8,153 nt of DNA from Pseudoflavonifractor sp035562355 (GTDB lineage Bacteria > Bacillota > Clostridia > Oscillospirales > Oscillospiraceae), in assembly GCA_035562355.1 (NCBI GenBank), contig DATMXU010000188.1, positions 1 to 8,153 on the forward strand, written 5' to 3'. The notes beneath the pieces are model-generated. The model was not told where the DNA came from and did no database searches. It saw nothing but the letters and a program-made list of their open reading frames with translations. The position numbers and the translations under genes were made by a program. The number at the start of each line of letters is the position of its first letter. Within the stretch, counting starts at the first letter, position 1. Positions 1-5,688 of the stretch are shown one piece after another.

Positions 1-1
1 A

Positions 2-529
2 TATAATACTTTCTATGAGTGGATAGAGGTAAAAAAATTTTTCAATGGAGAGCAGCTCAGAGGCATGCTGTCCATTCTTATAGATGAAAAACATTTATTT
101 TACCAAATAGGCAGTGATGATGATGATAGCGCCTTTACAAGAACATTTTCAATGTTGGCAGTGGCGCTGGTTTTAAGCAGGCATAAAAAAAGAACATTTT
201 TAAGTAAGGAGGAATTTACCCATATCAAGAACAAACTGATAGAGTACTATACCTCCGAACTGGATCTCAGGGGACATGTTGAGCAGTTGGGATGGGCCCA
301 TGCCGCAGCACACGGCGCTGATGCAATGGATGAATTGATCCAATGCCGTGAATGCAGCGAGGATGTGGTTAAGGAGATATTACATGCCTTCAAGAGGATC
401 CTGTACAATGGGAAATATATTTTCCATCACGAAGAAGACGAACGCATCAGCCTTGTTGCTTTTAGAGTGATCAAAGGAAATCTTCTATCCCTACATAGAA
501 ACTGCCTGATAGAGAATGCATCAAATTGA
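2..529 (+). CDS. DUF2785-like protein, 5' end outside window
   Basis: The reading frame is open from the first bases of the window, so this is the C-terminal 175 residues of a longer protein. The ATG at 65 is internal: the 21 codons before it are open and read like protein (YNTFYEWIEVKKFFNGEQL), and no ribosome binding site precedes it. Visible motifs are an FTRTFS segment, an E-x-D-x-RG segment (about residues 86-91), GWAHAAAHGAD (97-107) and an EEDER segment near 144-148. From memory these are the conserved blocks of DUF2785, a helical family of about 270 residues with no established biochemical function. The conserved His and Asp residues could bind a ligand or metal, but this is speculation. 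The gene is more A/T-rich than the genes to its right, which may indicate transfer or an accessory segment. There is no signal peptide or membrane helix in the visible part. Confidence 0.72.
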   Translation, partial: YNTFYEWIEVKKFFNGEQLRGMLSILIDEKHLFYQIGSDDDDSAFTRTFSMLAVALVLSRHKKRTFLSKEEFTHIKNKLIEYYTSELDLRGHVEQLGWAHAAAHGADAMDELIQCRECSEDVVKEILHAFKRILYNGKYIFHHEEDERISLVAFRVIKGNLLSLHRNCLIENASN

Positions 530-661
530 TCCTCCGTCGCCCATAAAGAGAGAGGGATCTCAAATCGGTTATATAAAAATTGGGGGGGGTGAATACTCGG
601 CCCCCAGACCTGCTGGGATGGAAAAAAGAGATTAGGAACGGGAATGCGGGAGGTGGAGCAG
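530..661. other. A/T-rich intergenic region with a G8 run
   Basis: This 132-nt gap holds no convincing gene. It contains an A/T-rich stretch (TATATAAAAATT, about 570-581) directly followed by eight consecutive G (582-589), then a C5 run (601-605) that could pair with part of the G run across an 11-nt loop. The A/T stretch could supply a -10 element for the downstream gene, but I see no matching -35 box at 16-18 nt. No clear terminator with a T-tract follows the upstream gene. Confidence 0.4.
649..654 (+). promoter_or_regulatory. Ribosome binding site that decides the start at 662
   Basis: GGAGGT lies 7 nt before the ATG at 662. The in-frame ATG at 644 overlaps the approach to this site and has only a weak purine stretch upstream, so translation most likely begins at 662. 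Confidence 0.75.
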
Positions 662-1252
662 ATGCCATTCGTGAGGATAACGCCGGGAATGAGAAAGACG
701 GCCTATGACTTTTCCAAAGCGATCATAGTAGGGAATAATCAGTACGACAGAATGGCTCCAGCCTACGCAAAGGGTGAAACCGCCAGAAATCTGGTTCGGA
801 TCAACAGGACCTATATGGGCAAGTTGGCCGAGCTGTGTTTTGCCGCGTATCTCAGGCAAAGTGATATCTGCCCAGATACGGACGGTATGTTTGAAATCTA
901 CGAGGGCCAGGACCAGGTCGACGCGTTCGACTTCAATCTGCCCGACGGGCGGACCATCGATATCAAGGCGGCCGTATTTCAAAATCACCATAACCTGGTG
1001 GTTCCCATCGACCAGTTTCAAAATAGTCCCAAGGATTTTTATGTGGGCGTCAAGTTCAAATGTGCTCTGACACAAAATAATTATACGCTGCTGGACCCCT
1101 CCTCCTTTGACGTGGCCGAAATCAAGGGCTATTGCACCTATGAGGATCTGAGGGGACGGGACACCGTCCATCTGGGCGAATTTCCATGCAAGGCATACCC
1201 CCTCGGCAGACTGCGAAATATAGACGATTTGATCAAACTGTTTGAATCATAA
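662..1252 (+). CDS. Stand-alone PD-(D/E)XK nuclease-like protein
   Basis: I do not recognise a named family. The 196-residue product starts MPFVRITPGM; the ATG at 644 would add six residues but lacks a good ribosome binding site. It shows the layout of a restriction-endonuclease fold. A helix carries GKLAELCFAAYL, with the Glu at residue 57. Then comes VDAFDF (Asp 87 and Asp 90), and then a strand ending TIDIKAA (Asp 100, Lys 102), which fits D...(D/E)xK with the Glu as the helix residue. The following strand-like DFYVGVKF (125-132) is also typical of these folds. Such proteins usually cut DNA using Mg2+. No methyltransferase, specificity subunit or other restriction gene is visible nearby, so it could be an orphan nuclease, part of a methyl-directed defence, or a catalytically different relative. 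There is no signal peptide or membrane segment. Base composition is intermediate between the A/T-rich left gene and the G/C-rich right side. Confidence 0.6.
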   Translation: MPFVRITPGMRKTAYDFSKAIIVGNNQYDRMAPAYAKGETARNLVRINRTYMGKLAELCFAAYLRQSDICPDTDGMFEIYEGQDQVDAFDFNLPDGRTIDIKAAVFQNHHNLVVPIDQFQNSPKDFYVGVKFKCALTQNNYTLLDPSSFDVAEIKGYCTYEDLRGRDTVHLGEFPCKAYPLGRLRNIDDLIKLFES

Positions 1253-1285
1253 AAATCCACTGTGAAGGCAGCAGCTCACACGGGA

Positions 1286-1291
1286 TATGAT
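1286..1291 (+). promoter_or_regulatory. Possible -10 element before the hydrolase gene
   Basis: TATGAT, one mismatch from TATAAT, lies 32 nt before the GTG start of the hydrolase gene. A TGTGA/TCACA inverted pair with a 10-nt spacer (1261-1280) lies just upstream and could be an operator. No good -35 box is found at the right spacing, so this is a weak proposal. Confidence 0.22.
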
Positions 1292-1311
1292 ATTATGACA
1301 AAGGATTACCC

Positions 1312-1317
1312 GGGAGG
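1312..1317 (+). promoter_or_regulatory. Ribosome binding site for a GTG start
   Basis: GGGAGG lies 6 nt before GTG at 1324. The next in-frame ATG, at 1333, would be 15 nt away, so GTG is the better start. Confidence 0.75.
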
Positions 1318-1323
1318 CCTACC

Positions 1324-2016
1324 GTGAACAAGATGATCGTTTTAGATCTTAAATTCAAATTTGGCGAGATAGAGGATACCATCCACCCGGTCGCATTGAC
1401 GGACGACAAGAGCATGGTTCTGATCGACTGTGGATATCCGGGCTTTCTTCCCGCGATTGAACAGGCGCTGGAGGACAATAATCTTACCTGCGCGGACCTG
1501 ACCCACGTTTTGATCACCCATCAGGACCATGACCACATGGGCGCGTTGGCTGCGCTTAAACAGAAGTACCCGCAGGTGCAGGTCGTTGCGAGCAAAATGG
1601 AATCCCCATATATCTCCGGCAGGCTGAAATCCTTGCGGCTGGCACAGGCGGAGGCCATGCAGCCATACTTGCCGGAAGAGCAACAGCCGTTTGGCCTGGA
1701 GTTTTGCGCCATGCTGAAAGGCGTGCAGCCTGCCGCGGTGGATCTGGAGGTACAGGACGGAGATACCTTTGATTGGTGCGGCGGCTGCACCATTATTGAA
1801 ACTCCGGGACATACGCCGGGCCACATCTCCGTCTTTGTCAAGGGGAAAAAGGCCATGGTCACAGGGGATGCGGCGGCCCTTGAAAACGGAGCGCTCGTCA
1901 TTGCAAACCCGCAATATGCGTTAGACATCACGGCGGCCGAGGCGTCGCTGCATAAAATCATGACGTACGGAGCAAAAGAAATCATCTGCTACCACGGAGG
2001 CGTTCTGATTCCTTAA
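1324..2016 (+). CDS. Metallo-beta-lactamase-fold hydrolase, HxDxDH variant
   Basis: This is a complete 230-residue protein with a GTG start placed by GGGAGG 6 nt upstream. The metallo-beta-lactamase fold is shown by strand and motif order: VLIDCGYPG (residues 32-40), ITHQDHDHMG (64-73), PGHTPGH (161-167), VTGDAA (179-184) and a terminal CYHGG (222-226). Candidate metal ligands are His66, Asp68, Asp70, His71, His163, Asp182 and His224. In the usual HxHxDH motif the third position is His; here it is Asp68, a variant I recall from some Firmicutes members. The family hydrolyses many ester, thioester, lactone and phosphodiester substrates, and the substrate cannot be read from this sequence. The protein has no signal peptide and is likely cytoplasmic. 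It is followed after 25 nt by the uracil-DNA glycosylase-like gene, so the two are probably co-transcribed. Confidence 0.9.
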   Translation: MNKMIVLDLKFKFGEIEDTIHPVALTDDKSMVLIDCGYPGFLPAIEQALEDNNLTCADLTHVLITHQDHDHMGALAALKQKYPQVQVVASKMESPYISGRLKSLRLAQAEAMQPYLPEEQQPFGLEFCAMLKGVQPAAVDLEVQDGDTFDWCGGCTIIETPGHTPGHISVFVKGKKAMVTGDAAALENGALVIANPQYALDITAAEASLHKIMTYGAKEIICYHGGVLIP

Positions 2017-2041
2017 ATAAACGCCCATAGGAGCCCTGGAT

Positions 2042-2650
2042 ATGAAACACACTCAAGACGACGAGCTTACCCGCCTGCAGGCGCAGATACGGCAGTGCCG
2101 CCTCTGTCAGGATAGCTTTGGGTTTGAGCCCCGCCCCATCGTGCTGGGGAACCGAAACGCTAAAATCATGCAGATCAGCCAGGCCCCCTCCAAAACCGTC
2201 CATGAGACGGGCAGGCCCTTCAACGATGCCAGCGGGAGAAAGCTGCGCGGGGAGTGGTATCATAGTTCAGACAGGGACTTTTATGACCCAGACCTCTTCT
2301 ATATTGTGTCCATGGCCCACTGTTATCCCGGCAAGGCCCCCGGCGGCGGGGACCGCCGCCCGCCCAAGGTATGCGCGGAGCGGTGGCTCTCCAGAGAGAT
2401 GGACCTTGTGGACAATACGCTCTATATCATCATAGGCGGGATCGCGGCGGCATTTTTCTTTCCCGGAAGAAGTCTTACGTCGCTGGTTTTTGAAGACCAC
2501 CAGCTCCAGGGCAAGCCCGCCTATGTGCTGCCCCACCCGTCCCCGCTGAACGTGAAGTGGTTTATGGACTACCCCCAATTCGAAACGGAGCGGATGCCAA
2601 GGATCCGGGAGGAGGTCCACCGGGCGCTGGGCCTTTCATTCTTTTCATGA
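2042..2650 (+). CDS. Uracil-DNA glycosylase family protein with Fe-S cysteines
   Basis: This 202-residue protein starts at an ATG 8 nt after AGGAG. Four cysteines (C19, C22, C94, C111) have the spacing of the [4Fe-4S]-binding set of family-4 uracil-DNA glycosylases (CxxC near the N-terminus, a third about 70 residues on, a fourth 16-17 later). The water-activating region reads ISQAPSKTVHETGRPFNDASG (from residue 45), corresponding to GEAPG...GRPFxGxAG in family 4, and the base-flipping loop reads LPHPSPLN (163-170). The protein probably removes uracil or another damaged base from DNA, starting base-excision repair. Two motifs are unlike the textbook family: SQAPS replaces GEAPG, and HPSPLN is closer to the family-1 HPSPLS loop. 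Substrate preference may therefore differ. An alkyltransferase-like repair gene two genes downstream supports a DNA-damage role. Confidence 0.85.
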   Translation: MKHTQDDELTRLQAQIRQCRLCQDSFGFEPRPIVLGNRNAKIMQISQAPSKTVHETGRPFNDASGRKLRGEWYHSSDRDFYDPDLFYIVSMAHCYPGKAPGGGDRRPPKVCAERWLSREMDLVDNTLYIIIGGIAAAFFFPGRSLTSLVFEDHQLQGKPAYVLPHPSPLNVKWFMDYPQFETERMPRIREEVHRALGLSFFS

Positions 2651-2665
2651 GAAGGAGCCTAAACA

Positions 2666-2947
2666 ATGACATACGTATACCTGATGAAAAACGGCGCCCC
2701 CCTCAACGCCGCCATCGTAAAGGACCATGTGGCGCATTTGAGGGAGCTGGATCGCCAAGGCAGGCTTGTGCTCTGCGGCCCCTTTGAAGATTATCCCGGC
2801 GGGATGGTCGTTTTTCTCGCCGGGAACCTGGCCGAGGCCACCCGCATCGCAAGCGCCGACCCCTTTGTGGCCTCGGGGTACAAAACCTTTGAGCTTAGAA
2901 CCCTGGCGGTCGCCAACGCCGACAACAATTATCTGCTGACCGAATAG
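2666..2947 (+). CDS. YciI-like (YCII domain) protein
   Basis: This 93-residue protein begins 8 nt after AAGGAG and 15 nt after the previous stop codon. The whole length is one YCII domain, a ferredoxin-like alpha+beta fold. The segment HVAHLRELDRQGRLVLCGPF (residues 21-40) and ADPFVASGY (64-72) match the conserved family blocks, including His21/His24 and Asp65, which correspond to the proposed His-Asp active-site pair. Most family members are uncharacterised; some related domains act as dehalogenases or dehydrochlorinases, so an enzymatic role is possible but unproven. It is soluble, with no signal peptide. Its place between two repair-family genes suggests an accessory or detoxification role in the same operon, an inference from position only. 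Confidence 0.85.
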   Translation: MTYVYLMKNGAPLNAAIVKDHVAHLRELDRQGRLVLCGPFEDYPGGMVVFLAGNLAEATRIASADPFVASGYKTFELRTLAVANADNNYLLTE

Positions 2948-2977
2948 AGCGGCTCTGTACACGGAGGGGACAACAAA

Positions 2978-3322
2978 ATGGATCACGCCGACCTCTACAA
3001 GAGGATCTACGAGCTGGTGGCTGAAATCCCTGCGGGGCGGGTGGCTACTTATGGGCAGATCGCCTGGATGGCCGGGCGGCCCGACGCGCCCCGTATGGTG
3101 GGCTACGCCATGAGCCGCACCCCTGACGAACTGGCTCTCCCCTGCCACAGGGTGGTCAACCGGCTGGGAGAGCTGGCCCCGGCCCACGCCTTCGGCGGCG
3201 GGCAGATCCAGCGGGCCATGCTGGAGCGGGAGGGGATCCCTTTCCTGGAAAACGGCCGTATCGACCTGAAGAACTGCCGGTGGCGGCTCAGCGCCGGAGA
3301 AGACGACCCGGAAACGCCTTGA
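2978..3322 (+). CDS. Small O6-alkylguanine-DNA alkyltransferase-like (MGMT) protein
   Basis: This 114-residue protein starts 10 nt after GGAGG. It is only the C-terminal DNA-binding/active-site domain of the Ogt/MGMT family, with no N-terminal ribonuclease-H-like domain. The sequence keeps ATYGQIA (23-29, DNA-binding Tyr25), APRMVGYAM (37-45, including Arg39 in the place of the arginine finger), the active-site PCHRVV (55-60) with acceptor Cys56, and AFGGG (71-75) where human MGMT has YSGG. Alkyltransferase-like (ATL) proteins of similar length usually carry Trp instead of Cys here, so this protein could still transfer an alkyl group to itself, or may only flag lesions for excision repair. 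It is the last gene of the plus-strand cluster; the hairpin at 3326 starts 3 nt after its stop codon. Confidence 0.88.
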   Translation: MDHADLYKRIYELVAEIPAGRVATYGQIAWMAGRPDAPRMVGYAMSRTPDELALPCHRVVNRLGELAPAHAFGGGQIQRAMLEREGIPFLENGRIDLKNCRWRLSAGEDDPETP

Positions 3323-3325
3323 GCT

Positions 3326-3374
3326 TACATAGGAAAGTCCCCCACCGCTATGCGGTGGGGGACTTTCCTATGTA
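3326..3374. terminator. Perfect 23-bp hairpin between convergent genes
   Basis: The arms 3326-3348 and 3352-3374 are perfectly complementary, with a 3-nt TAT loop. The core is CCCCCACCGC/GCGGTGGGGG flanked by AAAG/CTTT. It begins 3 nt after the stop of the alkyltransferase-like gene and ends 16 nt before the stop of the convergent PilT-like gene, the position of a shared bidirectional terminator. No T-tract follows on either strand beyond the CTTT within the stem, so the termination mechanism is uncertain. It could also act as an mRNA-stabilising hairpin or be a dispersed palindromic repeat. Confidence 0.75.
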
Positions 3375-3390
3375 TCCGCGTGTCGGCCGG

Positions 3391-4458
3391 TCAGCCCTTC
3401 GGGGAAGAGAGCCGCTTTTGCATCCAATCGGGGTTCATGCTGCGGCGCATAGCCTCCCCGGTGGAGATGCACCCGGTCTGGGCCAGGCGCAGCACGCTCT
3501 GGTCCATGGTATACATCCCATCTGCGGCCGACTGGGCGATGACGTTGTCGAGCTGGTAGGCTTTGGACTCCCGAATCATATTGCGCACCGCGGGGGTGAC
3601 GGCCATGACCTCGAAAGCGGGCACCAGCCGCCCGTCGACCCCGGGAATGAGCTGTTGGGAGATCACCCCCTCCAGCACCATGGCGAGCTGGGTGCGGATC
3701 TGCCCCTGCTGCTCGGGGGGAAAGACGTCCACGATGCGGTCGATGGTGTTGGCCGCGCCGATGGTGTGCAGAGTGGAGATGACCAGGTGGCCCGTCTCGG
3801 CGGCGGTGACGGCGGCCCGAATGGTTCCTGCGTCCCGCATCTCACCCAGGAGGATGATGTCGGGGGCCTCCCGCAGGGCGGCCCGGAGGGCCGCGTCGTA
3901 ACTCATCGTGTCGGTGAAGAGTTCCCGCTGGATGACCACGCTCTTCTTATGGGGGTGCAGGTACTCGATGGGGTCCTCGATGGTGATGACGTGGGCGTTG
4001 CGGGTGGAGTTCACCATATCCACGATGCAGGCCAGCGTCGTCGTCTTGCCGCTGCCCGCCGGGCCTGTGAAGAGAAGGAGCCCGTGGGGACAGGCGGCAA
4101 ACCGCATTACGCTGTCGGGGATACCCAGCCGCACCCGGTCGGGCAGGCTGAAGGACACCACCCGGATCACCAGCCCCAGAGAGCCCCGCTGCTTGAGTGC
4201 GTTGACCCGAAACCGGGACAGGCCGGGCACGGCAAAGGAAAAGTCGTCGTCCCCCGTGGTAATGAGGCGCTCCATGTCCCGCCCGTCTGCCAGGCCGTAC
4301 AGTTCCGCCCCCAGGGCGGCGGTATCCTGGGGGGTGAGGCGCTCCCCCTCCCGCCGGATGATCCCATCCACCTTGTAGGCCACCGGGATACCCGCCACCA
4401 GCAGGATATCCGACGCGGAGCGCTCCACCGCCTGTTGTAAAATGTCGTTGATCTGCAT
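3391..4458 (-). CDS. pilT: PilT-type hexameric ATPase
   Basis: This is a 355-residue cytoplasmic motor ATPase of the PilT/GspE superfamily. Visible motifs in order are ASDILLVAG (residues 15-23, N-terminal domain), Walker A GPAGSGKT (132-139), Asp box VITIEDPIEY (157-166), Walker B IILLGEMRD (201-209), His box ETGHLVISTLHT (221-232) and AVRNMIRE (290-297). The last matches the AIRNLIRE signature of PilT retraction ATPases, and the zinc-binding cysteines of PilB/GspE are absent. In most PilT proteins the first motif is ASDxHL; here Leu replaces the His. The ATG at 4458 is chosen because GAGGGG lies 10 nt upstream; the ATG at 4467 would sit 1 nt from it, and a longer frame to 4527 overlaps the preceding gene. 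The product presumably drives the pseudopilus-like proteins encoded just upstream. No other ATPase is visible in the operon. Confidence 0.93.
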   Translation of the reverse strand: MQINDILQQAVERSASDILLVAGIPVAYKVDGIIRREGERLTPQDTAALGAELYGLADGRDMERLITTGDDDFSFAVPGLSRFRVNALKQRGSLGLVIRVVSFSLPDRVRLGIPDSVMRFAACPHGLLLFTGPAGSGKTTTLACIVDMVNSTRNAHVITIEDPIEYLHPHKKSVVIQRELFTDTMSYDAALRAALREAPDIILLGEMRDAGTIRAAVTAAETGHLVISTLHTIGAANTIDRIVDVFPPEQQGQIRTQLAMVLEGVISQQLIPGVDGRLVPAFEVMAVTPAVRNMIRESKAYQLDNVIAQSAADGMYTMDQSVLRLAQTGCISTGEAMRRSMNPDWMQKRLSSPKG

Positions 4459-4480
4459 TTTAAGCATACCCCTCGTTTCT

Positions 4481-4861
4481 CTAGCCCGCGGGCGAAGTGC
4501 CGTCCCATACGGGCAGGTGGTCGTCAAGCCCGGTCTCCTCCTCCGCCTGTGTCCGCCAGGCCAAGGTGAGGACGCTGCCGTCGGCCTGACGGATAAGGTG
4601 GAGGTACAGAGACTGGGTTTCCGTCATGGGGATGGCGGTCTCCAGTTCGGGTTCGTCTCCCTCCGTGAAATCGGCGTAGAGCCGGGCGGCCTTGGCGTCG
4701 GCCTCATAATAGGCCCGCACCGTGTCGGCATTGCGGTGGGAGAGAGCCTGGTCCGCCCGGGCGGTGGACAGGGTGAGGGCGGAGAAAACGGTGAGACAAA
4801 GGACAAGGAGTACCGTCAGAATGGTGACGACGCCCACACCCATAGGAGAGGATTCCCTCAC
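4481..4861 (-). CDS. Small membrane-anchored protein, GspK/PilX-like
   Basis: This 126-residue protein has a GTG start that overlaps the preceding stop by 4 nt (GTGA), with GGGGGTGG 7 nt upstream; an ATG six codons in (4843) is an alternative. One membrane helix, GVGVVTILTVLLVLCLTVFS (8-27), lies close to the N-terminus, followed by a helical ARADQALSHRNADTVRAYYE region and a small C-terminal beta-rich part. The N-terminal pattern, Gly followed by a hydrophobic helix without Glu at +5, recalls GspK/PilX minor pseudopilins. That would place it at the tip of a pseudopilus, an inference from features and operon position rather than detected homology. It precedes the PilT-type ATPase gene by 22 nt. 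Confidence 0.7.
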   Translation of the reverse strand: MRESSPMGVGVVTILTVLLVLCLTVFSALTLSTARADQALSHRNADTVRAYYEADAKAARLYADFTEGDEPELETAIPMTETQSLYLHLIRQADGSVLTLAWRTQAEEETGLDDHLPVWDGTSPAG

Positions 4862-5184
4862 GGCGCCGCCACCCCCTCGAGCATATAGATGAGCTGGTCT
4901 CCCTGGTAGATGGCGATGCTAAGAGCGCCCCCCTCCACGGAGCCCCGCCCGGTAAAACCGTTTTCATCGGGCGCGGTCCAGGCGGGGATCTCCCCGGTGG
5001 CGCGCCACCGCTCGGCTGCCGACTGGGCCAAGTACACCGCCTGAGTCAGCGCCTCGCTCTCCCGGCTCATGCTCCGGGCGTGGACCAGCAGCGCCACACA
5101 GACCGAGGCACACAGGGCGAAGAGGGCCAGATTAAGCACAAGCTCCAGCAGGAAGAGGTTAGAGCGCCGGGCATTCCCGCTCAT
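4858..5184 (-). CDS. Pseudopilin-like protein, GspI/PilV-like, degenerate leader
   Basis: This 108-residue protein starts at an ATG overlapping the previous stop by 4 nt (ATGA), with GGGGAGG 7 nt upstream. A short positively charged leader (MSGNARRSN) precedes LFLLELVLNLALFALCASVC. Read as a type IV prepilin, cleavage after Asn9 would leave Leu as +1 and Glu14 at +5, the key pilin position. The usual Gly at -1 is replaced by Asn. After the helix comes a helical ALTQAVYLAQSAAERWRATGE (45-65), similar in style to the stalk of GspI/PilV minor pseudopilins, then a short beta-rich end. It is probably anchored in the membrane and assembled with its neighbours. The subfamily assignment rests on pattern only. 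Confidence 0.72.
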   Translation of the reverse strand: MSGNARRSNLFLLELVLNLALFALCASVCVALLVHARSMSRESEALTQAVYLAQSAAERWRATGEIPAWTAPDENGFTGRGSVEGGALSIAIYQGDQLIYMLEGVAAP

Positions 5185-5669
5185 GGGGCCGCCTCCCCGC
5201 TCCAGCCGCAGCGGGGAGAGAGGGCTGCGGCATAGCGCGCGCCGTCCTCCCCGGTGGCGGTGACACGCAGGCAGCCGTCTACCGCCGCCAGCTCCAGTTC
5301 GGCCAAGGGCAATATGGCCGTACCGTCTCCGGGGGCAAGGGCAATGCCATCCTCCGCATAGAGCTCCCGCAGCTGGCCATCGTAACAGTAGAGGATGGTG
5401 GTAAAGCCGCCCTCGCGCAAAAAGAGCGCGTCCCCGCCGCCGAAGGAACCCAAAGAGACGCCGTCCTCCACGTCGCCCCGGCGGACCTGGTTTATGACGT
5501 AGCTCAGGGCGGTACGGCGGGTGAAGTTCCTGTCGGACGTGGCGACCGCGTCCCGGTAGACGCCGCTGCTCAACAGGACCACCCCCATGGCCAGCAGGAA
5601 AAAGAGGGCGCAGAGCACCACCGTGGCGGCGGTGCGCAGAGTGCGTCCCCGGGTCTGGCTTACCGGCAT
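5181..5669 (-). CDS. DUF4860-like membrane-anchored protein, GspJ/PilW-like
   Basis: This 162-residue protein starts at an ATG 8 nt after AAGGAG and 19 nt after the previous stop. One membrane helix (about 13-35) is followed by an alpha-helical stalk containing RRTALSYVINQVRRGD (51-66) and a beta-rich C-terminal domain with the segment FTTILYCYDGQLRELY (89-104). That segment resembles the repeating strand with a Tyr and an L-x-E-x-Y turn found in GspJ/PilW minor pseudopilins. From memory the family looks like DUF4860, which occurs beside pilus-type genes in Clostridia. There is no GFxxxE cleavage motif; the leader is MPVSQTRGRTLRTAA. Cys133 and Cys154 could form a disulphide. Its function is probably structural, as a minor subunit. 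Confidence 0.68.
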   Translation of the reverse strand: MPVSQTRGRTLRTAATVVLCALFFLLAMGVVLLSSGVYRDAVATSDRNFTRRTALSYVINQVRRGDVEDGVSLGSFGGGDALFLREGGFTTILYCYDGQLRELYAEDGIALAPGDGTAILPLAELELAAVDGCLRVTATGEDGARYAAALSPRCGWSGEAAP

Positions 5670-5688
5670 ACGGCGGTCTCCTTTCCTT

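Noticed and set aside
644..661. Upstream ATG start for the nuclease-like gene
   Set aside because: The ATG at 662 has a perfect GGAGGT at 7-nt spacing, whereas the ATG at 644 has only a weak purine stretch.
589..708. 39-codon GTG-initiated frame after the G8 run
   Set aside because: The G run touches the start codon, so it cannot act as a normally spaced ribosome binding site. The frame overlaps the better-supported nuclease-like gene and has no recognisable domain.
1261..1280. TGTGA-N10-TCACA as a CRP-type operator
   Set aside because: CRP sites have a 6-nt spacer, and this host type is not expected to use a CRP-type TGTGA site. It may be chance.
1342..1985. Two overlapping minus-strand open frames opposite the metallo-hydrolase gene
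   Set aside because: They have no ribosome binding sites or recognisable motifs and lie antisense to a clearly functional coding region.
3280..4440. Long plus-strand open frame opposite the PilT-type gene
   Set aside because: It is antisense to a gene with every PilT motif intact, is low-complexity (rich in Gly, His, Pro and Arg), and reflects G+C-rich codon bias in the opposite strand.
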